The notes under the pieces: generated by a model
Database searches by the model: none
The model's input: only the letters and a program-made list of their open reading frames with translations
What the model was told of the DNA's origin: nothing
In this document: in pieces, positions 20,191 through 31,800 of the stretch
Numbering within the stretch: the stretch's first letter is position 1
Layout: each line of letters begins with the position of its first letter
Assembly: GCA_003427395.1 (NCBI GenBank)
Contig: BFEA01000193.1
Coordinates: forward strand, 1,871,913 to 1,929,008
DNA from: Chara braunii
Taxonomy: Eukaryota; Streptophyta; Charophyceae; Charales; Characeae
Length of the DNA stretch: 57,096 nt
Direction of reading: 5' to 3'
Position numbers and translations under genes: made by a program

Positions 20191-22290
20191 TTTCTCGTAC
20201 GTTGTAGCATAGGGGGTACGCGCGGTCCCACGCCTCTATCGGACCCGTACGCGAGCTAACGCACTGGGGGACCTGAAGTCCCAAGCGCGAACTCGGCGTC
20301 GGTCGACTAGGACGCATTCTTCTTACCACGCGTTACACCATGCTAAAGCAAATAGTCAGATTACTCACACAAAACAAAACACTCCTAGACCTTTTTTATC
20401 GAATCCATAACTTTTCCAACACGAAAATCAATTAGGCGTCGCGCGTGAGACTCAGGATAGATACCACGCAGACGCTGACTTACTCATATCGACTAGCCAT
20501 GCATGAATACACAAATAATCACAGTGATGGCGTATTGTGTAGTACCCTTAGTCACGTGATCCTCAATGGTCTCGAGGGTCACCTTCGACACTAAAGTATT
20601 GGCTGACACATGCCTTGAGGGGTTAATCTCTCGACGCTAGACAACCGTCACGACGGTTGATAACCACACCCTCTTCTGCACCTTGCGGAGAGTGGGTTGT
20701 ACACAGGTTCCGACCTGTGGTGGAAGTCAACCCTTATGGCCATGGAGAGACAAGCTCCATCATCCAGGGTCTATAGAGAAGTCAAGGGGTTTGACTTTGA
20801 CAGCTGTCACCGACTTCAACGTCCAACTATAAAATTTAACAAGCAAAATCACTCAATAAATAAACAGACATCCCAGTACTCATTTAAAATCAGAACTGAA
20901 GATAAAATAGAAGAAGAGGAAATGAACTCATTTGGTATGCAAATCGCGCGACACATGGTTGTCATTCTTACTGCTTTCAAAGTAAGACTCATATACCAAG
21001 CTCAAAAATACTAACCTGCATAAAAACACAGATACATACGAAAGTCACATTGCCATGCACCAATGTGGTCAACTTTACTGTTCCCTGTAACTCACATCAC
21101 GCCTCATATACTCAGACCCCAACCATTGTCTAACATTTCATAAAAACCCATCAGTTCTTTATAATGGTCATTAAAATAAGTATGGTTAAAACCTTCAAAG
21201 AAACATATCAAATCTCATGGGTAAGGCATCAAGCTGAGGTACAGGTGTAAGCAAAGTTGTGTCGTGAGCCAAAGAGTCGGCGATCAACCAACCGACCTGT
21301 TATCAAAAGCTAAAAGAAGACGATCCTCGTAGGATCAGGCTGAACTAGTCAGATTTTGAATCATAAACGGACAAGAAGGACTTGTTACACAACACAGACC
21401 AAATCCCAAATACTTGAACTTTTAAGTGTACGGAGAATAAATCCCCATATCACGTCTCACTCAAAATCCCACAAGACTAGATCTTAAATCTATCTCTTAA
21501 ATAAACCTCAGAAAATAAGAAAAATTTTGGCAGCATCTCCCCTATACAAGGTGGATCGCAAAGACTTCTCCTACCAGAATATAAAAATAAGAAAAATTTT
21601 GGCAGCATCTCCCCTATACAGGGTGGATCGCCAAGACTTCTCCTACGAGAATATAATCTAACTCTTGAAAACTAAGAAAATTCCGACAATGCTTCCCATA
21701 TAAAAAATGTATTTTCAAAATTTATACAAAGCTAAATATTAAACTGAAAAATAAACTTGACTTCACAAAGTCAAATTTTGTCTAACTCTCTAATTTAGTA
21801 AAAATTTGGGCAGCACTTCCCCTAGAAAGGTGGGCTTCCCAGATTTTAACTAAGCCAAATATAAACTCAGACAAAAGTTGAACTTTGAAAGTCAAAATTT
21901 GACTAACTCCTTGGTTTTGTAGAAATTTCGTCAGCGCTTCCCGTAGGAAAAGTAGCTTTCCAAAATTTATACGGAGCCAAGTAAAACAAATGATCCAAAA
22001 AAATGCGAAAACTTGAACTGAGTAAAACTTAACTAAAAAAATGCAGGAATTGAACTAACTTCTATAGCTCCGGCACGTGGCGAGCACTAACAAACTACCC
22101 TACTATACAGAAAACAGGCATAGCCTGAACAAAAGACAAGCATGTCATGTCCACAACGCATTCACCCAATTCAAAACAAGGGTTTGTTCATCCAAAGTTT
22201 TCATCTTCTGCTTGTCCTGATTCACAAAGACATGACTCTTGTATCTTATTTAGTTAATCTTTAACTTTTCAAGTTCTTCTCAGTCAAACC
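20191..22290 (-). repeat. Structured gypsy leader, copy D (inverted)
   Basis: On the minus strand this segment aligns with 15240-18165 of copy A. It holds the GAAGCGCTGCC tandem repeat (cores near 21945, 21815 and 21690, with a local duplication at about 21516-21655), the M2 module, and CACAGGT 20702-20708 with ACCTGTG 20713-20719. It also has CAACCGT 20642-20648 with ACGGTTG 20653-20659, and TACCCCCTATGCTACAACG before the gag ATG at 20190. The ATAAGTT array is not present. A and D are inverted to each other, so they are not an LTR pair. Confidence 0.82.
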
Positions 22291-22304
22291 CCATGCAATC
22301 TGAC

Positions 22305-22540
22305 AGACTTAGCAAGGCAACCGAATCAGTCAAAAGGACGTCATCTCCAGCCTCAGTTCAATGTCTTAGGCCAACGAGCAAAGCGGCTGGATCAGTCAGG
22401 AGGACCTCATCTCCAACCCCAGTTCAATGTCTTAGGCAAACGAGCAAGGCGACCGGATCGGTCAGGTGGACCTCATTTTCAGCCCCAGTTCAATGTCTTA
22501 GGCAAACGAGCAAGGCGACTAGACCAGTTCGATAATACAG
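22305..22540. repeat. 66-bp tandem repeat, ~3.4 copies
   Basis: The phrase CAGTTCAATGTCTTAGG recurs at spacings of 66 and 66 bases (TTCA at 22357, 22423, 22489), with AAGGCGACCGGATCGGTCAGG-type sequence between. Read on the minus strand, GACCG-ATC-CGGTC forms a small stem. The other copies have GACTG-ATC-CAGCC and GACTG-ATT-CGGTT, where several changes keep pairing. Confidence 0.85.
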
Positions 22541-22699
22541 GCAGCGGGACGATGGTTGTCAAAATTGAAGTCCTCCGAGGAGTGTGCACAACTCACCTGC
22601 CAAACCAATCAGCCCTGAGGAAATGATGGCGCCGGAGCACATGGCCTATACTTGGCCGTCGTGACTTCTCCGTCACAGCGACGAGTAGGAGGGCGAAGG
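22541..22699. other. Spacer, nothing recognised
   Basis: A short stretch between the 66-bp repeat and the inverted U module, with no feature. Confidence 0.5.
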
Positions 22700-23200
22700 G
22701 CCTGCTGCAGAACCTGCAGCATGAGCCTAGGTGGGGTGGGTCTCCGTGCAGATCTTAATGGTAGTACCAAACACTCAAGTGAGAACTTCGGAGACCGAAG
22801 AGGAGGCAGGGTCAATCTGACCTGCTGCTGGGACAGCCTGCCGCACAGTGAAAACTGCGGCAGCCTTCCACCGGTGCCCTCTGCCCCCCCCCAGCTCAGG
22901 CATAGTTCACCATGTTACGTGTCCCAACGGGCATACTCACACTCGAACCTCTCACAACAGATGGTGGGTGGCGGACTGTGCACCCACAGTGAGCCCCGCC
23001 ACCCTAGTTTCTTCCTCTTCGTGGGCCCGACTCCCATCGGATCGCATGCACGTAAAAACTCCCCGCCAGATAATGTCTTCGTTTGGATCGGACAGGCCGC
23101 AATAGCCTGCATCATGGACCGAGGGGCAGCGGCAAAGTCCCAGTTCCACCTCACTAAATAGGTAAAATAAAAAAATAAAAATAAAAGTAGTGGTATTTCA
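22700..23200 (-). repeat. Upstream module U, inverted copy 1
   Basis: The reverse complement matches 25400-25760 and 33660-33960: TGTGAGAGGTTCGAGTGTGAG, GGTGAACTATGCCTGAGC-like words and the CGGTGGGTGA-like block. The flanking A/T-rich tract (23160-23195) corresponds to the T-rich tract of module U. Confidence 0.65.
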
Positions 23201-23237
23201 GCTTGCGGCGCAAGCTCCCACTCACCCACCTTCAGTG

Positions 23238-23302
23238 GAGTTCGAGCTCAGGTCTGCATTTCAACAGTTCGCAGGTCTACCAACTAGGTTGGGCTAGCTG
23301 GT
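23238..23302 (-). repeat. tRNA-like (SINE-type) module 1
   Basis: On the minus strand, TAGCCCAACCTAGTTGGTAG resembles a D-arm and A box. It is followed by CGAACTGTTGAAATGCAGACC (an anticodon-arm-like part) and GAGCTCGAACTCC (B-box-like). This is the pattern of a tRNA-derived SINE head. It is not a functional tRNA: the arms do not close properly and no isotype is clear. Confidence 0.55.
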
Positions 23303-23467
23303 CCCATGCCTGAGCGTGGAATCAGCTGCAGGGGGACATGCCAATCTTTTCTGTACTATTGCAGTTTGAACAGATGTCCCGAAGGACCACCCTGCGGGCA
23401 TGGGCATGAGATATCATCATTGGACTGGCCGATCCCAAGTAATCGGGACTGGAGTATTTCACACAAC

Positions 23468-23530
23468 TGCATCATGTGGCGTCGAACTCAGATCTGTATT
23501 TCTACAGTTCGTGGGTGTATCAAATGATCT
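23468..23530 (-). repeat. tRNA-like (SINE-type) module 2
   Basis: The reverse complement contains CACGAACTGTAGAAATACAG and then ATCTGAGTTCGACGCC, matching module 1 across its anticodon-like and B-box-like parts. The A box is degraded. Confidence 0.5.
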
Positions 23531-23559
23531 AGGCCCGCCCGCGGCTGTTCCTATAGGCC

Positions 23560-23670
23560 TATTTTTCACAGTCCGCGGGTGTACCAGTCTGAGTTAGGTC
23601 CTCATGTGCTGGTCCCACAGGCCAGTTCTCAGCAATTCGTGGGTGTGCCACCTGAATTGGGCCAGCAGGT
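23560..23670 (-). repeat. Two partial tRNA-like modules
   Basis: Two fragments (about 23564-23605 and 23625-23670) keep GTACACCCGCGGACTG and GGCACACCCACGAATTG with a following CTCAG/ATTCAG, read on the minus strand. They are short remnants of the same family. Confidence 0.4.
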
Positions 23671-23689
23671 GCTAGTCCCACCGGCATGC

Positions 23690-24360
23690 TCACACCCAAC
23701 CCTCTCACTTTTCACAGCAGGCTGAGGTTAACGGGCGGTGTATGGCTTCCCAGGCTTCCACCACCCCGCGGGTGCTAGTGCAGATCTTGACAATAGTAGC
23801 AAATATTCAAATGAAAACTTTGAAGGCTGAAGTGGAGAGGGGTCCTATATGGCCGGTCCGCCTGGGCAAGGCGGCTTCCGCCCCGACACCCTCTGGTCTT
23901 CTATGACAAGGCACGGTTCCCCGTCCATCAGGTCTCAACAGGCATGCTCACACTCAAACCTCTTTCAGCAGACGGCCGGTGGAAGACCGTATACCCACAA
24001 ACGGCCCCCGCCACGCAGGTTTCTTTCCGCCTCGTGGGCTAATTACCCATCGGCTCACACACACGTTAAACTCCCCGGTCCGAGTTTGAAAACGGGCGGA
24101 TGGAGAATCTTGCCAACACCCAGGATATACCGGTAACCCGAACGGCCCCACCGAAAGAGGCGTGATCGAAGTCCTCAACTGCCGTACTGGCCACCCGTGT
24201 CCGGCAAAGTAATAGCCGAGCCAGGCCCGTGGTGCCCGATGTCGGTCTCAGACCCGGTCACCGGGTCAAAGACAACCGTGAAAATAAAAGTAGGAGTAAA
24301 TAAATAATAAAATTAATAATAATAAGAACAACTGCGAGGAAATAAAAAAAAAGTAACGGG
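23690..24360 (-). repeat. Upstream module U, inverted copy 2
   Basis: The reverse complement again carries the AGGTTTGAGTGTGAGCATGCC block, a CACGAGGCGGAAAGAAACC-like block (shared with 25497-25520), and an A/T-rich tract at 24285-24355. A perfect stem GACCCGG 24251-24257 / CCGGGTC 24261-24267 lies near its end. Confidence 0.6.
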
Positions 24361-24537
24361 GCGAGGGGCCTCGCGTCCTGCTGGCCTGTGATGCCGCGCA
24401 CACCAAGGTCGCGCATGGTTACCCCTCGCCGTCGATACCTTACGCGCGCCGCTCACCCGAGCGAGGACTCAACTCTCACCCTTAAGCGCGCCGTCAACTT
24501 CGAACGAGGCCGCACATACGTGACTTGCAAAAACATG

Positions 24538-24563
24538 CCAAATACCCTTGTAAGGGTATTTGG
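24538..24563. repeat. 26-base palindrome with ATACCCTT core, copy 1
   Basis: CCAAATACCCTT (24538-24549) pairs perfectly with AAGGGTATTTGG (24552-24563) around a two-base centre. It interrupts sequence that otherwise reads like integrase. The same core occurs at 24693-24718 and 32721-32746 with different outer bases that still pair. Confidence 0.9.
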
Positions 24564-24594
24564 TACAACAACGTCCACGCTTTGTTCTGCGCCG

Positions 24595-24690
24595 CTATGC
24601 CATCAGTGCACGTGAGGTCGTCGACATCGTGTTTGACCAAGTCGTGCGTGACCACGGCTTACCTCTAAGCATCATATCTGACCGTTGTCG
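24595..24690 (+). pseudogene. Gypsy integrase core fragment
   Basis: The frame gives VVDIVFDQVVRDHGLPLSIISDR. This matches the segment around the second catalytic Asp of gypsy integrases (the D in SDR), here on the plus strand. Homology upstream is broken by the palindrome at 24538, and it ends at about 24690 where the next palindrome begins. It is a fragment of about 30 residues and cannot function. Confidence 0.85.
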
Positions 24691-24692
24691 GC

Positions 24693-25262
24693 GCGAATAC
24701 CCTTACAAGGGTATCCGCCCTGGTTCTTGCAAGTGACAGAAAATAAGTTTTGTTCAAAATTTGAGTACACCATGCGAAGTCGCGGTTGCGTTTCACGCTG
24801 ACGGAATGGTTGATTGAAAGTAGAGAGTGTGTGGGTGCGCAATTTTGAGGCACGCGTGATGATTCTTATTTTGATGTCATAGAGTCGGCGTTCCCGCCGA
24901 CAAACTTTTGATTTTTTTGATTAAAACTAGGAAGGGTTTTTCTCTATGTTGAAGTGACCATGTTGTGTGTGGGCTCGTACGGAAGACGTCATTAGGTAGT
25001 AATGTCTGCTTATGGGCGGTGATTGGAGCATGCGAGAGGAAATAGAACGCGAGCACAGACCTCCGCGCGATGGATGCAGGAGGTTGACGGTCGTGGACTT
25101 AGTTGACAGGCCAGGGTGTGGCTTTGGAATGCTTCAGTGGACCCGCGCGCTGCATGGTACCCACTTACATAGGTGCTCACTAATGCTAAGGTCAACCTTG
25201 GGCCTAGTATTATTGGTTACGATAGCGGACTTTCAAAGCAGAGGTACAAGGCCAAAGCACTA
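24693..25262 (+). repeat. Module Z, copy 1 (start of copy B)
   Basis: Homologous to 32721-33340. It begins with the palindrome GCG-ATACCCTT-AC-AAGGGTAT-CGC (11 of 12 pairs), then TTGCAAGTGACAGAAAATAA, GAATGGTTGA, AGTAGAGAGTGTGTGGG and GGTTACGATAGCGGACT. It follows an integrase fragment here but a gypsy leader at 32720, so position 24693/32721 is a true repeat boundary. Confidence 0.85.
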
Positions 25263-25269
25263 GTCCTCG

Positions 25270-25890
25270 ATGTTTGTATTTTTATTTTTATTTTTATTTT
25301 TATTTTTATTTAATTATTTTTAGTTGCCAGTCCCGTTTGTGGGACGTGGCACCAGTATTGGTATCGGGGTAACCGTTGTGTGCGGGGACCAGCGGGCATA
25401 GCACAGCTGCTGCATCCCGGGATGGTGAAGTCTTTGTATTTCTGCCTAGCCCAGGACGCGGGCCAAGGGGTCAACGTACATGCGAGCCGGTGGGTGACTG
25501 GCTCACGAGGCGGAAGAAACCGGAGTGGCGGGGACCCTCCGTGGGTGCACCATCCGCCAAACATGTTTTGTTGTGAGAGGTTTGAGTGTGAGTGTCCCCG
25601 TTGGGACCCATGAAATGGTGCACTACGCCTGGGCGGGGGACCAGGGCAGAGGCCGCAGCAGCAACACTGACTGTGCACAACTGTGTGCACGGAACCCTTC
25701 TCGGCTTCGGTCCTCGCGGTCCCCATTTGAACATTTGCTACTGCCTCCAGGACCCGCGAAGTGGTGGAACAGGCCTGGGCAGTTGTGGCCAGGGGATACA
25801 CCGCCCGCTAAACTCAGCCACAAGTTTGGTGTTTGTTGGGTTCCTGGAGATGGTTGTTTTGGGGAGTGGTTAAAATTGTGAAAACTGACA
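25270..25890 (+). repeat. Upstream module U, copy B
   Basis: A TTTTTA repeat (25276-25322) is followed by GGGACCAGCGGGCAT, GCCGGTGGGTGACTGGCTCACGAGGCGGAAG, GTGAGAGGTTTGAGTGTGAG and CATTTGAACATTTGCTACTGCC. It parallels 10920-11450 and 33410-33960. Open frames on both strands here are antisense shadows of one another and show no domain. Confidence 0.65.
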
Positions 25891-26347
25891 AATTGACATG
25901 TTGGTGAAATTTCATGAAAGTGCACTTTTGGCTTGCTGTTTTATACGTTTTTGATTTTTTTTTTTTTTTTTTTTTTAACAATAAGTTAGTAAGAAGTGCA
26001 CTCTATAGATTGGTGTGAAATATGGTTAAAATGACCCTTTGGTTTTCTTATAAATGGGGGTGAAAATTTGGGGGTCGGTTAACCTTCTATCCCTTCTGTG
26101 AGAAGTGAGAGGTATGAGTGTGAGCTTGCCTGCAGGGACCCGTAAGACGGTGAACTATATCTGGGCAGGGCGAGGACCAGCGGGCACCAGCGCAAAGGTT
26201 GTGTACCGCGGGTCACATGAAACCCCTCCCCGTTCTGCTTTTTATTTTATTTTTGTTTTATTTTTTACTCATTCTTATATACCCTTTGGCTTCAGTTTGG
26301 GACACGGCCCAGGTACTGGTTCCGGGGCTGGCAAAGGTACCAATAGG
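25891..26347 (+). repeat. Second, partial U-like module
   Basis: A T run (25957-25976) is followed by a partial repeat of the same landmarks: GTGAGAGGTATGAGTGTGAG (26106-26125), GGTGAACTATATCTGGGC and another T-rich tract (26240-26270). There is no gene. Confidence 0.5.
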
Positions 26348-26402
26348 CTTAGCTCAGTTGGTACACCCATGAACTATTGAAGTACAGACCTGAGTTAGGA
26401 CT
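26348..26402 (+). repeat. tRNA-like (SINE-type) module, plus strand
   Basis: TAGCTCAGTTGG (26350-26361) fits the tRNA A-box consensus exactly. It is followed by CATGAACTATTGAAGTACAGACC and GAGTTAGGAC, a degraded B box. It is the best-preserved member of the family at 23238-23670. Confidence 0.6.
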
Positions 26403-26869
26403 ATGGCACCGAGTGAGTAGGACCGGAAAACACTATTTAGGCCCGGTCAGTCCGATGACGATAGCTTAAGGCCGTCACACGGCCGTAGTCCTTCGGGACA
26501 TCAGATGAAATTGGAACGATACCAAGGACATTAGGGTAGACCTGAACGGAGAGAATATGTATAAATCAAGAAACGGTTTCATTTTTCTTTTTAGTGTCCC
26601 TTTGTGTGTGTATGTACAGTTCGTAGGTTAGAGTGCTTGTGAGATCACACAACGTGGTCGAGTAAATGAGGATGACAAAGGAGTTGACGAAGGAGAAGAG
26701 GAATGGAGATGCAGAGTGAGTGAGAGGAAAAGACTCCGAAAGAGGAAAAGTACCTCGATGTGGAGTCTGCCCCCGGCGTGTTCGTTGTTCACTGTGCAAG
26801 TGTTCCACGTGCCAGCCGTCGTCATCAAGAACGCTTTGGTCAATACTTTCTATACGCGCACCTACACAA
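26403..26869. other. Copy B spacer, nothing recognised
   Basis: No coding region is present. Short stems such as GGCCGT with ACGGCC (about 26471-26485) occur. Minus-strand open frames here run into the microsatellite and are not credible. Confidence 0.5.
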
Positions 26870-29029
<2,160 letters not shown>

Positions 29030-29345
29030 CGGGGCCCTCATGCGATTGAAGATTACAAGGTCCTCTCACGTAAGCTGAGTTGACCCTCACTTGTATCTCG
29101 AGCGTCTGAAACCCTTCCTTTTGCCATTCTTACTCTAAGTCTGGTCTAAGGTTACGAGAGGAAGGCGTATGAACCCCTCCTTTTGCCCTTCTTACTCTAA
29201 GTCTGGTCTAAGGTTACGAGAGGAAGGCGGCATGTGGGATTGCAACCCGTAGGACCGCAGCAAGACCTTGTGGGAGGTCCACCCACCGATTGTGGGAGCT
29301 CTACCGGAGCCCAGGCGGGGTTCTGGAGGCAGGGAACACTCAGGT
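29030..29345 (+). repeat. Conserved core box, copy B, with 62-bp duplication
   Basis: Same box as 13640-13925 and 35940-36205. Here 52 bases (29116-29167) are duplicated at 29178-29229 with one difference, an offset of 62. The 30-base identical run is at 29236-29265. Confidence 0.85.
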
Positions 29346-29567
29346 ATAATGCTCGTTTTATGCGTGTGATCCCTTCCCTTAAACTGTATTACCCTTTGCT
29401 ATTGTGTACCTGTAAGTATGACTGAGAAAGTTAATTGTTTTTGTTTGTTTTGAGTTCAGGACATGATCTGAAAGGTAAAATTGGCAAGTATGTATGATAA
29501 AGTCAGATTATCTGTGTGAATTCAGACAGAATGAGATTGTGACATTATTTGTTGTTGTGTTGCGGAG
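29346..29567 (+). repeat. Copy B spacer before the array
   Basis: It aligns loosely with 13925-14230 and 36206-36500 (GACTGAGAAAG, TTCAGGACATGATC). There is no gene. Confidence 0.5.
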
Positions 29568-31185
29568 GCTGAGCGAACGCATAAGTTGCGGGTTGTTCAG
29601 TCACACACACTTGTTGCTTATTTAGGCGGAGCTAGACTACTCATAAGTTAAGTAGTCTGATTCTACGTTATATGTCATTGCATGGGCTGACTAGCCACAC
29701 CATAAGTTGGTGTGGTTTAGTTATATGCTTTTCGTCGTTTTGTTCAGGCAAAGGTTGGACCCCTCATAAGTTAAGGTGGTTCAATTCTTTGTGTATGTCA
29801 AATGTTCAGGCTGACCAGCCTCACCATAAGTTGGCGCAGCTTGGTCATACGCCTTATGTCGATTGTCTAGGCAGAAACTGACCCCACCAAAAGTTGGTGT
29901 GGATCAGTTTTATGCCTTATGTTTACTTGTTTTGCCAGGCTAGTCACACCATAAGTTGGTGTGATCAAGTCATGAGCCGCGAACATAAGTGGAACCTGAG
30001 TATACATTTGATATAATTATGTACTATGTACATCATTGGCAGGCTGGACGCCATAAGTTGGGAGATCTAGCCATATAAGCCGGAAGCAGATAAAGCAGAG
30101 GAGAAAATAAGATTCAGAGTATAAAATTGAGTGGTAACTTTGGGCAGGCTGACTCATCCATAAGTTGGGTAGTTGGTCTTATGCCCCTGATAACACAAAG
30201 GGCAGAGAGATAATATAGAACTTGGCTATTTTTCTTTCTAAACATAAGCTGATGTTTGGATAGGTAGCCTCATAAGTTGAGGTGACCTGACCACTCGTCT
30301 GAAGACAGAAAAAACTTTCGACTCTACTTATTGAATGTAGTTGTGTTGCGGAGGCTGAGCGAACGCATAAGTTGCGGGTTGTTCAGTCACACACGCTCTT
30401 TGCTTGTTTAGGCGGGTCAGGCTACTCATAAGTTGAGTAGCCTAGTTCTACGCTATATGTCATCGTGTGGGCTGGCTAGGTACATCATAAGTCAGTGTGT
30501 CCTCGTCATATGCCTTTCATCGTTTGTTTAGTTAGAGGTTGAACCCCTCATAAGTTGAGGTGGCTTAGTTATTTGTGTATGCCGAAAGTTTAGGTTGACC
30601 AGCCTCACCATAAGTAGGTGCGGCCCGGTCATACGCCTTATGTCACTCATTCAGGCAGAGACTAATCACATCATAAGTTGGTGTGGTGAGTTTTATGCCT
30701 TATGTTTATTCGTTGAACATGGTTGTATTGCGAAGGCTGGGCGAACGCATAAGTTGCGGGTTGTTCGGCCATTCTCGCATGTGGTTTTGTCTAGGTTGGT
30801 TTGGACTACTCATAAGTTGGGTAGCCTGGTTCTACGCCATATGTCACTGTTTGGGTTGGCTAGGCGCATCATAAGTTGGTGTGTTCTAGTCATATGCCTT
30901 TTGTCATTTGTTCATGCTAAGACTTGCCCCTCATAAGTTGAGGAGGTTCGGTTCTTTGTGTATGTCGAACGTTCAGGCTGACCAGCCTCACCATAAGTTG
31001 GTACGGCCTGGTCATACGCCATATGTCAATCGTCTAGGCAGAAACTGGTCACACCATAAGTTGGTGTGATTTGGTCTTATGTCTTACGTACACTTGTGCT
31101 ACCGGACTAGGGCACCATAAGTTAGTGTGGCCTAGTCATATAAACTGGCAGGTCAGTTACATCCATAAGTTGGGTTGGCTTAACC
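29568..31185 (+). repeat. ATAAGTT-loop hairpin array, copy B (~24 hairpins)
   Basis: About 24 hairpins in 1.6 kb share the loop ATAAGTT (rare variants ATAAGTC, ATAAGTA, AAAAGTT), while stems differ. Examples are CTGAGCgAACGC 29569-29580 with GCGggTTGTTCAG 29588-29600, AGACTACT 29634-29641 with AGTAGTCT 29651-29658, ACTAGCCACACC 29690-29701 with GGTGTGGTTTAGT 29709-29721, AGGCTACTC 30419-30427 with GAGTAGCCT 30435-30443, and GACCAGCCTCACC 30980-30992 with GGTACGGCCTGGTC 31000-31013. Six stem types recur in fixed order three times. Four extra hairpins (loops at 29951, 30053, 30160, 30272) follow the first set and two (31117, 31164) follow the last. Confidence 0.93.
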
Positions 31186-31499
31186 CATGTCTTATGTAAG
31201 AAAGGGTAAAAGAGAATAACAAGGGTTTTTGGAGCTATCTCTGGAGGGCTGGTGAGAGATGTTACACTCACCTGTGTATGCTTTTGGAGCTACCTCTGGG
31301 GACTTCTCTTTTAGTAGGTTAGTTGCTTTAGGTACTCGCTAAGTGCTGGAGCTATAGGTAGGAGAGATGGATGATGAGAGGGAAACTTGGGATAAGATAT
31401 GACTGACCTTACTAGGAGTTAGGATCGGTGTTAGCTCACGATGCCATCTTCAAGAAGGGATCATATAAACTATCTCCGGTTCGAACAATCAGGTAAGTG
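31186..31499 (+). repeat. Copy B spacer after the array
   Basis: It contains GTTGCTTTAGGTACTCGCTAAGTGCTGGAGCTATAGG-type sequence, homologous to 15185-15225 and 37335-37375 in A and C. There is no gene. Confidence 0.55.
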
Positions 31500-31800
31500 T
31501 CAGAAGTTGGTGCCAAGTATAGTTGTGTTTTGTCCTTGCATTTTCAGCTTTGTATAAATCTTGACAGTCTCCTGTTCCTACGGGAAGCAATGCCAAAAAT
31601 TTTTACAGATCTAAAAGAGTTAGTTATTTTTGGACATCCGAAATTTTTGAAAAGACACTTTTCTTACGGGAAGCGCTGCCAAAATTTTATAGAATTTAGA
31701 GAGTTAGATTATTTTTTGCTATGAGAAATCTAAAGTTTCACCCTGTCTTGGGGAGATGATGCCAAAATTTCGACAACTTGATACCAGTTAGAGGAAGGTT
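31500..31800 (+). repeat. GAAGCGCTGCC repeat, copy B (shortened)
   Basis: Three cores (about 31587, 31669 and 31755: GGGAAGCAATGCC, GGGAAGCGCTGCC, GGGAGATGATGCC) are spaced about 84 bases instead of 123. This array is shorter and more compact than in A and C. Confidence 0.7.

Noticed and set aside
15240-22290. Copies A and D as the two LTRs of one element
   Set aside because: They are in opposite orientation and bracket a minus-strand gag fragment. LTRs must be direct repeats.
22609-23234. Several 65-170-codon frames on both strands
   Set aside because: They fall in an inverted copy of non-coding module U. The same sequence in the other copies does not preserve any one frame.
29568-31185. 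CRISPR-like array (constant repeat with variable spacers)
   Set aside because: The constant part is a short loop and the variable parts are mutually complementary stem arms. Spacing is irregular, the genome is eukaryotic and no cas genes are present.
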